NCBI GenBank assembly: GCA_019914995.1
Contig: CM034142.1
Coordinates: 5,971,031 to 6,035,030 of the forward strand
Source of the DNA: Acanthochlamys bracteata
Lineage: Eukaryota > Streptophyta > Magnoliopsida > Pandanales > Velloziaceae
Length of the DNA stretch: 64,000 bases
Direction of reading: 5' to 3'
In this document: positions 24,696 through 38,300 of the stretch, piece after piece
How the letters are laid out: the number at the start of each line of letters is the position of its first letter
How positions within the stretch are numbered: position 1 is the stretch's first letter
Program-made: the position numbers and the translations under genes
The notes under the pieces: model-generated
What the model saw: the letters and a program-made list of their open reading frames with translations, nothing else
The model's database searches: none
Told to the model about the DNA's origin: nothing

Positions 24696-25654
24696 ATGGC
24701 CGCAACGGAAGACCCTAACAAGTTCGCTGACCTACCTTCTCTCTCTGAGGTACACGCCCCAAACAAAAATCCAAGTTTGATAACTACCACTTCTTCTCAA
24801 TTATTTTTTCCTTATTTTCACACTTTTTTTTTTCATAATTTTCTGTGGGTTTGAAATTTTGTTATCTTTTCTTGTAGTTGGAACTATTTTGCTGGAATTC
24901 CTTCTTTTTATTTTTTGTTGAAATTGTTCTTGTAGTTCGTCAAAATCAGATTCTTATAACTTCCGCTTTATCAGAATCAATTTTTATGATTTTCCCCAAT
25001 TCTTTTTATAGTTTGGTAGAGGGTGTATTAATTTTGAGCCGGAAAGTTTCGATTTTTCCTAGATCAAGTTATTTAAGAAATGGGTTTGGTGAATTTCTGT
25101 TGAAACTTTTTTTTGGGATGATTGTTTGTTCGTTGTTGTAGCAGATGATTATGGGAGCGATTGCAGCACTGGACGAGAAATCGGGGTCGAACAAGTCGGC
25201 CATAATCAAGCACATTGAATCAACATACGGCGGCAGGCTGCCGGAGGACTACACGATCGAACTCTCTGCAGAGCTCACCAGGATGAAAGATTCCGGTGAG
25301 CTTGTGTTCTCCAAGAATAATTACATGAAGCCCGGCTCTGATATTCCTCCCAAGCGTGGCCGCGGTCGTCCCCCTAAGCCCAAACCTGCTTTGCCTCCTG
25401 GTTATGTCCCGCCGCCGCCAAGGCCGCGTGGCAGGCCGCCGAAGGCGAAAGACCCATTGCTTGCTGCTCATGAAAGGGCTTCCTCTGGCTTGCCTCGTCC
25501 GCGTGGCAGACCACCCAAAAAGAGTGGATCTGCTGGTGAAGAGGGAACCACTGGGCCTACTGCTACTGCTCCGCCACCATCCGGAATGAAGCGTGGACGA
25601 GGACGGCCACCAAAGGTTCGACCACAGCCAGCACCTGAAGTTGGCTTTGCTTAA
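24696..25654 (+). CDS. HMGA: HMGA-type AT-hook protein with linker-histone (H15) domain
   Basis: A chromatin protein of the plant HMG-I/Y (HMGA) class, binding the minor groove of AT-rich DNA in the nucleus. Exon 1 is 24696-24749 (MAATEDPNKFADLPSLSE), the intron is 395 bp, and exon 2 is 25145-25654; the protein is about 187 aa. A CAG acceptor at 25142-25144 is used here, and an alternative three bases upstream would add one Gln. Residues about 15-85 form the globular domain of linker histone H1 (MIMGAIAALDEKSGSNKSAI, then IKHIES). Four AT-hooks follow with the GRP core: KRGRGRPPKPKP, RPRGRPPKAKD, RPRGRPPKKSG and KRGRGRPPKVRP. A Pro-rich linker separates hooks one and two. The start codon lies in a good context (GCCATGGC). 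Size and layout match the family closely, and nothing is broken. Confidence 0.95.
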
Positions 25655-28600
25655 AAACATGATGACTTTCTGCTTATGCTAATGCTGCTTTGTGTTGTTG
25701 GAGTTTAACGAATGTTTTAGCTGAGTCTGAGTCGTGTAGGTTCTTTAGTTTTATTAATTTAGAGGTTTTAATGGAATGTGTGTTCGGAGGTCTTGGGGGA
25801 AGGGGATGTTGTAATTTGCATGTGCATTACTGTAGACTTTAGCAGTCACTGTGGTGCTGGAGGAGGGAAAGAACAATTAATTGTGGCTAGTTCTCTGTGG
25901 AATTAATTTATCGTTCAGGTTTACTGGTGACAATGAAGTGTGGATTTAATTTAACCTACATTTGGTGCTTGAAATTAGTATTCATAGTTGCATGCTGGGG
26001 TTGCTTTGATTTGTAATCTTTGTTGATATTGTTGGTAGGAAGTTCTTATGGTCAATCAGTTGTTTTGAAGCCTGGAGCATGTATCAGAAGTAACAAGTCA
26101 TGAGTATGTGGTAGCTTTATGGAATGTGGTTCCATTTACCTAAAAAGTTTTGGTGGGTAATTGAATTGCAGAATTCTGAAAATAGGTTGGAGTTTTGAGA
26201 TGCTTGCAAACCTTGAAGTTGCAAGGTTGTTGACAGAAGGGCATAGTTTGTATCGATGCTTGTTTGTTTATTTTGTCTTGCGTAATCATTTTGGTTAAAC
26301 TTTTGCAGTTAGCTAGTGCTTCCCTCGTTTCATTCTGAACTAACAGGTCTCACAGCAGCCTTTTTCTTATTGTAGGGCTTAGTTTCATCTTTGCAGCTTG
26401 AAGGTTGAATTTTATTTAGACCGTTCTTGCATAATGTCTGGATTCCATCCATAGGAAGTACTCAGAAAAGCACCATCCATGCTTGTAACTTTTTTGGGCT
26501 AAGCTTTGAGTCTTCAAAGTTGCATGGTTTTGTGACGCAGTAAGTTTTGTTTGTATTTCTTTTGTTTTTCTTCATATATAGTTTGTTGGAGTAACAATTG
26601 GGACTGGTTGAAATGTAAATCTTTTGGTGAACTGCTGTTACTTGTATGCTCTTAAGTTCAAGTCTAATTCTTGAATCTTTGTTGGAGAAGATTTGTTCAA
26701 AATAATGTATTCCATCAAACTTATTAAGTTGGCATTACCGACTTCTTTTCATCCTTGTTTGAGCATTCTTCTTGTTGTTCTTGCCTGTAATTTCCTGCAT
26801 TGTAATGTCCTAATCTGTATTTGATGATTCTTTGCTGCTAATACATTCAGAGTTGTGTGTGAGGTATGCCTTCTGTGTAGTGGATTTGTTATAGCTGTAA
26901 TATTTTTGCATGAAGTGAGACCATCCTGCTGTTCATGAGAACTAGGGCAGAAATTTCCTTATGGGCTTCTTGTTTAGAAAACTTTGGTGAACATGTGTTC
27001 ATGGTAATATGATGAGTGCTTGCATTGAATTTAAACTAGCTGTTACCTGTCTGTGTGATCTGAAAAGCGAATAATCTGTGGTGAAGTTTCCTAAAGTTTG
27101 TTTCCTGATTGTTTTTGGCATTTGGGAACTGCTCAGTTCACTTGTCTTAGCTTCAAATTCCAGTAGTTACTATTTCCTTAAAAAATCATCCAATAAACAA
27201 GGATGTCTAGTTGATGTGGTAGTCGTTTTCCATTGCAGCATGCCGGATGATGCTTCTGTTCTATTGCTTTTCGTTACCTTTTTTGGTTTCAAAATCTCTA
27301 CCAGCATAGTTAATAATTGTTGCCATTGATTCGTGAAGGGTTTTGTCTGAAGCTTATATATCCAAATTAAGAAATTTATGCTTAGCTTTTATTCATGCTT
27401 TTCTCGGGACAGGCATGGTACTTAAACTTTGTGTATCATTTGCTTATATGTGGTAAATTGATGATAGGAGTTTATGCTTGGTATTTGTTAGCTTGACAAA
27501 TTTTATGAATTTTTCTAGGAGCAGATTTCTAGTTTGATGTCACCGTATTATTCTGGTACCAGTGTGAGAAAGTTATAACGGATGAATGTGTTAATGTTTG
27601 ACACTGTTCTAGTAAACATTCCGTTAGCCTTTGCTCATGTTCTTTTGATGGTGTTTCTAGCAACATTAGCTGGAAGTAATTATTTAAGAAACTATGTAAA
27701 AGCGAGTAAATCATTAAGTGTTTGATGTTGGTTTTTTAGTGTCGTATTTTCTCTTGCTTTAATGGGAATATTAATACTTGTACTATGATTCATAACTGTA
27801 TGAGTGACTGGATGATGTTTTGATTTTACATACAAATGTAGTCACTTGATATCATACTTTGCCAAAGGTTGTGTTATTTTGGATTGAAAATGAGTTATTG
27901 AGAAACAAGCTTCTAAAAAATAAATTAATATAAATAATACTACTATAAGTGAATTTAAATTTTATATTTTTTATAGAAGAACTGAAGAAGTAAAATGGAA
28001 GTGACTTCTTATATATTTTTATACAGCTAGAAAACTAGAAATTGTAATGGTGAAATAAGTTGAATATGACTTCTTAGTTGAAAAAAGTAAATTGTAATGG
28101 TGAAAAGAAGAACATGCCCTAATACAAAATACCAGTTGTATGTCTTGATATGGTTTGGATTTCATATAAACCTTTGCAGTCATGAGACATGTAAGTTGCT
28201 TCCAAAGCATTTTATGAGTATCTCGCTTTTACAAGGTTTTTTATTTTTACACTTCAAGTCGTGTTGCTACAAACATATCAAAACCATTAATTCAGTCTAT
28301 AGTCTGAAATAGGTATTTACCAATGAAGAATTTTGTACCAAGTGTAAGCATTCACTGAATTGTAGTCCATTGTTGTCAGACACAGACTGAACCTTCCGAA
28401 TCAATCCGAAAATTATTGACCAGAACGGTAAACCGATCCAAGTTTGTAAAAAACCCTTCTATACAATTGATCCATTTTTAACCTATTTCAACTCGATCGA
28501 TCCGCCGTCCGAGTCAAACCAGATTGAAAAAAATTTAAAAAAAATTAATTAAAAAAATTAAATTAATAATATAGTTAATATAAAAATAATTATTAATAGT

Positions 28601-29015
28601 AATATATTAAAAAATAATATATAATTTAAATTTTGTATTTGAATGTAATAATGTAAAAATATAATTAATTATATCTTATTTATAAATATCAATATTACTC
28701 TATTAGTGATTTTTAAAATTTTATATTGTAAAATATTCAAACTCAAATATGTATATCTAAAAATTAGTGATGAATATAATGTAGTAAAAACTACCACCAG
28801 AATCAAACAGGAAGAAATAGTGTTACTGACATCAATCGTCTTTTGAGTCATAACATAATATCTGCAACCTCATACTTTGGAAAAGAAAAGAGATCAGAAA
28901 AGCTTCTTCCGATATTTATTTCTTGGCGAAGAAAAATATTCACTTTCTTTCTGCTCTCTGTATTAAGAAAACCTTACTATAAGGGCTGAGGGAGAAGAAA
29001 ACCTTATCTAAGGGT
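25655..29015. other. 3' region of HMGA gene and intergenic DNA
   Basis: The first 300 bases are probably the HMGA 3' untranslated region. The following 2.3 kb is T-rich with moderate complexity and looks transcribed or intron-like, but I find no frame or splice pattern that gives a protein. About 28380-28560 contains 'aaccgatccaag'-type words similar to those in the insertion at 36424-36883, and 28560-28760 is AT-rich. No gene is supported. Confidence 0.45.
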
Positions 29016-29019
29016 ATGT

Positions 29020-29025
29020 TTTATT
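29020..29025 (-). terminator. Candidate polyadenylation signal of the aldolase-fusion gene
   Basis: A canonical AATAAA on the minus strand, about 60 bases past the TAG stop codon at 29085-29083. It is the nearest such hexamer downstream. The cleavage site cannot be seen from sequence. Confidence 0.45.
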
Positions 29026-29082
29026 TTAATTATGTGAAGCGAAAGATGGCATTAAATGATGAAGCTCTTTGATATATGCTTG

Positions 29083-32000
29083 CTACCATGCCTTCCCAGA
29101 AGAACCAAAGAGTTGCATTTTCTCCTCGACCACTGCCTTCATAGCATTTGTAGCATTTGCAATCACGTCCACCAAATCTTTGTTCGGCTTTTGCGTAGCT
29201 TGAAGGTACGCATTGCGCAGCTCTGTGTTGACATTGAACTTTCGAACTCCAAGCTCTATGCATTCCTGTCATAGAAATTCGAAGGGAGATGCTTAGGTAT
29301 ATAGGTGATAAAGACTTTGACATTAGAAACTTTGCAGATTGTATTCAATTTGTTCAAGATTTTGCAGAACTGCTGATATCTTATATATTCCAAAATCATC
29401 TTCCTAGGTAAAAGCTTTAATTATTGTTTCTTAGTAGAGATCTCAGAGTTAATCCGTTACTAAATAATCTTCACAAAAAAAAATATTAGCAAAGATCTCA
29501 AAATTTTGAATGTACGGGAATAATAAAGTTATCCATCTCAGGTTTTTGTTCTAACCTTTATAAGTTTCTCAGGAAGACCAGATGCTCCGTGAAGCACTAG
29601 ACTAACTCGTTTGCTCAGAGTTAGTGCACGAAGTTCCTGCACAGAACAGGAAAAGAAGGATCTCTGCTCAAGAACCTATTGTCAAAAAGAGGGCAGTAAA
29701 GCCTAGATTTTAAAGTCCGTAGAAAATCACATACATAGACCCAAATCGACAATAAAATAATTAATAGGATATTGTTGAGAAACACTTGATTAGCTGGTGG
29801 AAACATCAACAAAAGATGGCACTCTAAACATTTTTCGTGGATTTTATAATTGAATCTTCATTACTACATAATGGACCAAATGACTAATATATTTATATTT
29901 TAGGCATAGCTAACCATTCTTTTCAATGGTAGTCTTCAAATTTAGGCCGGCTAAGCTTGTTTAAGTGATTAAAAATTGGTTGTTGGCAGTCGGATTTCAG
30001 AAAATTGTTAAGCTTCTGAAGCTATTTTCAAAAACAGAAAATACTCTACCTACAATTGGAAATGTTAAATCGTGCACTGACCTTAAGCAAGTCAAGTTTT
30101 AAGTTGGGACCATTAGCTGGATATTTGCCATGAACATTGCCAATGCACACTGCTAAAGCATCGATACCAGCTTGGTCGATGAATTCTTGTGCCTGTTAGA
30201 CAGTAATTACAAGCTTAAGAATTATTCCAGAATAGAGAAAAGGTATTTATCAATTCATTGGACAAAAGAAGACGGTTACTTGAGCAACATCTGTTAGTCT
30301 AGCCTCATAATCTTCTACAGTCAGGTTATCTTCGGTGCCTGAAAGCCTGCCAAGTTCAGCTTCTACTTGCAACCCTTTTGAGTGTGCTGATTCTGATATA
30401 TACTTCGTGAATGCAATATTTTCACCAAATGGTAGGTGAGAACCATCAGCCATAACAGAGTCAAATCCCTAAATGAACCAACAGAGAACAACAAAGTGAT
30501 CAGCAATGCCAGCTTGGAATAAAAAATAAACTTTTTTCATTATATATGCCAGTATACAGATCTTTATTCTGAACAAAATAAAGGCAATGCAATCTTCATC
30601 ACGTTGACATACCATTTCAAGAGCTTCTAGAAGCTCTGTCTTCGATGTCCCATGGTCGAAATGAACGGTTATGGGAACCTGCCATTATATATTCCAATTA
30701 AAGCATATGAAGAAGCATATCTATAATTTGAAAAATTGTTACTAATATCAGAAATTTGTAAGGTGTCATATGTGGTGAAGAAATTGTTTATAGACAAAAC
30801 ATTGCCTACAGTTCGGCCAATGTTTGTGTTCGCATTTGCCTAAAAGGAATACATAGAACAGTTTGAAATTGGAAAGAGAACAAGAGAGTCAATTTTATGA
30901 GTCCAAAGCTTCATAAGTTGAGACAGAAATAAACATTGTAGCAAGGTGTCCCAAAATCTCAAAGTCACCAAACCAATCATCAACAGCAATAGAGATTTCA
31001 GGAAACCACAAAGCCATGCTTCTTCAAATAGAACCAGTCTACAGGAAGAATATTCTCATTTGGCCAATCCTTGGAACCACCAGCAAGTTGTGCAGAGAAC
31101 TTTTAGGTAGAAAGAAATTGCCATTCTTAAGGTATCAGATTTTACCTCTCAGTATGATTATATAACCTTAATTTTATGAGCACCTTAAGTATCAAGCAAA
31201 CTGATTATTTAATATATACAACACATACCAGTTAAAGAGTATAATTATGTTTACAATCTACTTACATGGGATAGCTCTGCTGCAGATACACAACACGCAA
31301 CCAAGGACCTACCTCCTTGTTTAAAAGCAGCTGGATGGATCTGATAACAAACAAAAGTTAATGGAACTTCAAAATGTAGCCAGAAAGAGCAATAAAACAA
31401 GTAAAATTGTTCAATTCTAACCAGTAAAATTTATCAAGAAAACCGTCATATGCTTACTATCAAGTCTATGTTAAAATTTTCTAGACACTGATTTGTCTCT
31501 TATGGTTGGTGATCTAAATGACTAGTTCGCAATATGAGGTGGCATCTAGGGCTTAATAGTTGTTCTTCATGCACGTATACTACTTCTAATGTGATAAGGA
31601 GCCAAGAAGTAGTTAATGTGCAGATGGATATTTCAAAACATTTGATGCAACTTGATTGACAGTTGGACATGATCGGCAATTTATGAACTAATCAAAAGAC
31701 CTTATCTGACAAAAAAATACCTGTGCAACTTGCCAATAGGATATTAGACCAATTTTTATTATTTTCTATAATTAAAATTTAAAGATAGTATTTTCTTGAT
31801 TAACAGAGCTGCCATCCACATAAAGAACAACAACATTCATTTGGTATAACTGGCAGTGATCAAAGTAAGATGCGCAGTTGAATTCAGCAAAGCAGTTCCA
31901 GAATTAGCATTAAGGATAAGTTTCATGGAAAAGATTCATACTAGTACAACTGTATTTTCTCTTTGAAATCTAACTTTTTAGTGAAAGTTGGGGCAATATT

Positions 32001-32367
32001 GTACTTTACATGTATCAATGGGCTAATGCAAAATTTTCATGGTTGTTAAGAGTGGAATAGTTACGGTAGCAAGAACAACGACAACAATCAAGCATCATCC
32101 TACTTGCATGGTTGGCTGCGATGTGCACTGTTCTGCATAATATCCTCATCCGGCTAATAAAAATACATAATTTTCTTAAGTCTTTGAGATGTAACCCTAA
32201 TAGTTCCCAGAATGAGATAATTATTTGAAATTATGACAGCAATTTCAGTCTTGTACCTGCAAGATAGCAGGACTATTTTGAGCCTCTGCAGCTGCAGCAA
32301 CTGCTTGAGCACCTTCAATATTGTAAACATTGAATGCACCAACAGCATACCCACCCTTCTCTGCATT
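29083..32367 (-). other. Domain segment 4: class II (zinc) aldolase (exons 36-42)
   Basis: Exons: 32367-32257, 31340-31266, 30678-30613, 30468-30280, 30192-30082, 29636-29556 and 29265-29083. The domain resembles tagatose/fructose-bisphosphate aldolases of the KbaY/GatY/FbaA type. Visible motifs are [28 protein letters not shown] (catalytic Asp and a zinc His), [22 protein letters not shown] (zinc His), LVLHGASGL (zinc His, phosphate loop) and [12 protein letters not shown]. It ends FGSSGKAW then TAG. It should cleave or condense a phosphorylated ketose-type substrate with DHAP. In this fusion it may act on the product of the upstream kinase domain, which is inference. Confidence 0.95.
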
Positions 32368-35300
32368 CTTTAATTCAAAAAGGTCTTTAGCAAAATGTTT
32401 GAACAGAAGTTCCTTTTTGTAGAGCAACATAAAGCTGATAGCATTGATAGGGGCTTACAAGAAGAAGATCTTTTGTGGAGCACCTAGATGGTATAACCCA
32501 ATTTTTCACAACTGTTGAAAGAGCATTGTTATCTCCAACATTACCTAAAAGAAAAAACAATGCGTAAAGCCAAACTCTCAGCTAAATGATCTTGTTCTGA
32601 ATGATAAAACTGTTTCAAGCTTTCATACTACCTGGGAAGACAATATAAGGAACTCCAGGATGTCTGCTTTCTGGACCTAGCTGCCACAAGGGAACACCAG
32701 CTAGTGCTTGACCAACAACTAAGGCACGACGAGCCTCTAATGCTTTTGTAGCCATATCTGAAGATGTAATACCACCCTAAAACAGTCAAACAATTAAGTT
32801 TTCATGTTAGGTCTTCATTTCTACTTGTTACTTTTTTCGCTAGAGAATCTGGCTTTCAAGTATCATGAAATATTATGAAAAGTTGATTAAAAAGGAGTTG
32901 ATAAGATTTTTAGCTTCTAATAAAATAATGCTAGATTTCTAACATATCATGTCATTTGTGCTGCTCTTGTGATTCTGTACAGAATTTCTAAATGCAGATC
33001 ATGTCTTGAAATGGTATTGAAAACTATGGTTATTGTTAAGTACGGTGTCTAAGATGAGCCTACTTTGAAACTATTTTATATAGGAGACTTCTTGAGTTTG
33101 AAAACCAAAGCTAAGCCAAGGAATAAAGTCATCATGTGAAGGGGGCTCTTGTGTCTGGGATGTGGCTCTTGATACGGGGACTTACTATTATGTAATAACT
33201 ATATGTGCTGAATGGGTTTAAATACCAAGATACAACAGTGTCCTTACATTATGAGTACTTTTTATTATTGTATTGGATTCCCATTTCCTCAAATTCAAAT
33301 ATCTGAATGACAAGCACATTACATTATAATTGTTTTTTGTTATCATCATAGGAGAATCATGGATCATGTCCATTTCCTAGGTGAGAATAAAATGCTCAAC
33401 TTCATAACAAACTGACAACAGCCTCATGTAAGAGATAAATAAACAAAACATGTTAGGAGATTTTATTACTCATGAGGTGGATAAACAAAGAAGATATCAC
33501 GTCATATTATTTGATACCTTAGCAAGAATATAACAAGGCCGTACAGTAATTTGTCTAACAATGTCCACCAAGCCAGAACTGACTTTATAATTTATTTCTA
33601 AACTCTCTGATGGTGCTGCAAAAGAAACAAAGTGTAACATGCTTCTGTCAGAAATTGTATCTAGTGATTTATACAGCACTTCCCTTCTCAAATCTATTTA
33701 TGATAATCCAGTTTGCTTTGTTAGATATTAGATTTAAGTAAATATTTATTTTCAAATAATAGAAGTATAGTTCAGCAACTTTCAAGAAGAACAACCTCTA
33801 TTCATAAATCTAATCTCCCAGCACAAAAAGGTATTAGATCCCAAATTTCTAATAGCAGGCAAATCAATTGACTCGGATCAATACAATCAACTTGACAGAA
33901 GATGATACCGTATATCATGAAGACCGCTCCAAGGCTCACTTTCTCATTTTGATGCTTAGCATTTGGCTATCCAAATTACCAATATCCATGCACATTAGTG
34001 CATCAGTTAAATGTATCTCGTAATAAACCATCCATCAAACAGTCAAATCCAACAACATTTATTCATTCATAGTATAGATACGAGGCCCAGACAAACTTTC
34101 AGCAAAGCAGCTCTTAAAATGATTTTCACAGGGAACATGGTAGTACTTGAGCAAGTAGACACGCAAATATTTAGGGCGCGTTTACCTACCACCCAAACTC
34201 CACATTTTTCAAACTCACTTTTAATATAAAATAAACAAATAATTTAAAATAATATTTCTATAAAAAATGTTTTTCAAAATTCAATTTTAAAACTTACTAT
34301 TAATCAAAATAAATATATAAATATATTTTTTATTAAATAGTTTTAATTGTTAATATAATTTTTTAAACTCACTTTCAAAAAAGTGAGTTTACCTCAAGGT
34401 AAACACACCCATACGCACAATACTGGTAGGTGTCTCTTGCAGGCTGTTTTACACAAGTAGATCTTAGAAAGAAAATAAGGGATGGGGAGTACATGTTCCT
34501 CTAAAGAGCTGCCGGCTAGTCATCAAAAGTGTGTCTTTCTGGGATTTTAGGCAAGCATTCACAGCTTCAACTGCACGGTTTATTTCTTCTTCTCGCTCTT
34601 CTATTGATTTCAAGGATAGCCTATCAGCAGCCACCTGCCTCAAAACATATGGGTGGGACATTAAACGTTAATGCTGAGCATAAAACTATATAGCTGCTTG
34701 ATAATAATTGGTAACCTCTGTTACTAGGACAAGTTCTCTAGTCGCAGACATTTTTAGCACTAAAAATAATATGCTAAAAGAGGCAAATATTCCAGGAACG
34801 TTTTTTTCTTTCTTCCATTTTTTCTTGCTATCCTTGTTTTTTTTTAAATTTTATGAGAAAGGATATCCATCGATCTGAAGATTACCAACTTGTTGATTCA
34901 GTTTATCCTGTTATATGAAACTAACTTCACACAGTAATAATTTGAAAAGAAGTAAAAAGAAGATTCCATGTTGAAGCAATTTTAGCATTGTTTTTCTTAT
35001 CATCGCTTGTACATAGGCACTTTATGGCGTGCAATGCAAGAATTTACCTCTATGCATTTCAACCTGTGGCCTAGCTGCAATTTTAGTTCTTCAACCTGGA
35101 AGATGCATAATAACTTCACGTCAACATATGCAGTTTTTGAAGTATACCAGATCAAGATTCTAGAAGAAGCATAGAATAAGACCTGCTTTGTAGTTTTTGG
35201 AACATATGAACCAACAACTATTAGACCTCCACATGCTGCTCTGCATATCCCTAGATCACTTGGAACCATGGGTGTCTTTGGCCTTATTCCAATTCTAGCA

Positions 35301-38300
35301 GATACAAAACTAGCTGCGGTCCGGCATAAAAACTTCTTCCCACTCTTTTCGGCCTGGGATATAGTAAGTGGGTGAGGTAAGAAGCATTGGATTGTAGCTA
35401 AAAAGAAGAAAACAATGCAGATGGGACTGGCTTGCCATAATCATTCCCGCTGCAAAAACAGCAATATCTGTCTCACTTGCTGCATTGATGATGCATATTG
35501 AACCCTACAGAAAAAATACATAAAGACGAAAATGTTAGTGGAGAACTTAATCGATAAACATATCATCTGAACTGCTTGGCTACGCTTTTGAATCACCCAG
35601 CGTAAGAGAGTACATTAGTTATAACTTCAGAAGAGCATACAAAGGGCCATCTAAAGGAAATGATTCTCCAGGAAAATACACATTTCCATTTTAAGATCTT
35701 ATTTTCTGCATGAGTCATGAAATAGTTTTTAAATACCTATACTTGTTAATTATGTAAAATTTTAGAGCTAAAAGGTTTTACAAATTTGAAGATCTTTTCA
35801 AGCAATGTATAGGTATTAATTTATGTGCTAAATTTCTCAAATGCTGTGAATATATTCCCTTCAAGAATGGCTTAAATCCTAAAGTTGAAAACAAGACCTA
35901 GTTTTGTCTTACTTCCAAAGATGGAACTGTTGCATATCAAAGTGGAAGAGTATCTGTATAATTTTGTCAAAGGTAGGAAAAGTCTAATCAGTTAAGTATT
36001 ATATTGGGTCGGTTGTATGTTATAATAAAGAATTCCTGGAGAACTTTGGAGCCTAATTGGTTTAAGAGTTTTGGTAATAATAGATTTTGGATTACTTATA
36101 GGTTAAATTAATTCCTAATACATAGGTCTAGTTGTAGTAGGGAGAAAGTTATGGAGACTATTGAAAGAGTTGTAAGTCTTTTCTTCCGAAATAAATAAAT
36201 GAAGTATTGAGTTCTTTTCTAAGAACTAGAAGATGCAATTCTCTTTAATTAGTCGCCGGTTTGATGTTTTTTGTTAACCTTAATTTATTGGAGGTGTAAG
36301 GTTCTCTCCAATGAGTTAGAGCTGCGATATAGGGTCTAAACTATTAGTTAGTATCAAATGTTAGGAAAAGTTATGAAATATTACATATCAAAGAGGAAGA
36401 GTATCTGTTTAATTTGTGTCAAGCATAGTTATCAGAATGGAACCAGAGATTAAACTGGTGGTCCAGCAATTAGATCACCTGGTCAATGGTTAAATCATTG
36501 GGTTGACGGTTGGACCATATATAGTAAATAATTTCTAGAAAAAGTGGTATAGACGTTAAGTTCTTACCAATTATAAGATCTATAAGAATGTAGTGACAAA
36601 TTAAACCATGCAAATAAGTCTAATTTGTTGGTTACTGGCTTCATAGCATTTTAAAAATGTTCTAGGTTCAAAGCTTATAAATTTAAATCTTTGTTAGATT
36701 AAAAAGTACCTTTCTTAGCCCGACCGATTCAATCATAATTGTTGGTTTGCTGAAAAATCGGACTAGTCAATCTAGGTTCACACCTTTGCAAATCCGATCC
36801 AATTACTGAACCGAACCAGACTTGCTCTTGGTTTTCCCGTTTACTAGTCAAACCGCTAGTGCAGTCCAAGTTAGATAACTATAATGTCAAAGTTTTGGAA
36901 TCTAATTAGTTAAGTATTACATTTAGTAGATTATGTTATAGAAGAGATGTATGGAGCAGTTTGGAGTCTTAATTGGTGTGTGGGTGGTGGTTATAGTAGG
37001 AATTGAATTTCTATCTTTATTAGGATTTTTTTTATAATTAAGTTAGTTCCTGATTACGCAAGTCTGGTTGTAGTAGCACATCTAGAAAGTTATTAAATCT
37101 ATTTAAATAGTAATAAGTCTTATTTCCAGGATCAATTAATGAAGTTTTGAATGTTTTTTTTCAAGAGGTATGGACTCTCTCTAACCAGTCAGAGGTTCAA
37201 TCAAACCTTAATCTATTAGATGTGTAGACACTCTCTGAAGATTGAAGGTGCAATACAGCCTGTAATCCTATCAGGATCCAAGTCCTCAACTAGGTTAACC
37301 TTCCACTTTACTGAAATAGCAATTAATTAACTGAATCCTTAATGGACACAATTAATCTCTAGGAGATATCTCCCTCTCTTTAAAGGATGAAGTAAGACCA
37401 CAACCAAGCTTATGACAAACTTCAAGACCAAGAAATTTGTTATACACAACCTATTTTCAGAGGTTTACCTTTTTTAAGCTACAAAGATATTGACAAACAG
37501 CATTTGGTCCTCTTGTGCGCAATAGATCAATAGAAATTGATGAAACATCATGAGCTGCAACCCTTCCTTTTGTTTTCTCTTCCACCCACTGCCAATAGAA
37601 TTTTGTGGAAAAAGGTTAAGTCTAGACAAATCATGCTCTAAAACATACATATGAAGTCGCACCTCTCGGAGATTAGAAGATTTATAGCCAAATGCATCGT
37701 CTTTTGCAAACTCTGTTTCCCCAGCAGGAACAAGCCTAGAAAAGAACAAAAACTCAAATTAGAAGGTCAGCCAGCAGTATTCTGCTTGATATCCATACAA
37801 GAAAATAAGCACTCACCTATTAGAGTCCGCAACATAATGGATATCATTAATTGTGTAACGTCCACCCTGTAGGAAGAAAGGGCATATAATCCATGCATCC
37901 ATTTCACCTAAAACTGAAACAGCTGCATCTGCTTCCTACAAATGTAAATTTAGTGTCAAGGAGACACACATAGAAGCTGCTAACAGTCACAGGATAAAAG
38001 AAATAAATATGCATTGAGACTTACCTCTGGAAAATGACCACGGAGGGTTGAGTCGCCTCTTAGAACTACTGTGTAACTAATGCCTTCAACTTGCTTAGAT
38101 GCATTTTCTAAGTTTACACATATATCCTTGGTCAATAAAGAAGCCTGCAATTTATTGAATCAATAACTAGGATTTCTCAAATAATGAAGAAATCAGGGTA
38201 TATTTCACTACTACTAATCCCTATGAGTTATGATTCTACCCACACACCTAAATTTGACTTAACTGCATAAGATTATTATCTTCAATTTAAGCCAAGTGCA

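Noticed and set aside
25220-25660. 146-codon minus-strand frame opposite the HMGA exon
   Set aside because: It is the mirror of the GC-rich, Pro/Arg-codon-rich AT-hook exon; the H15 domain and AT-hooks on the plus strand explain the sequence.
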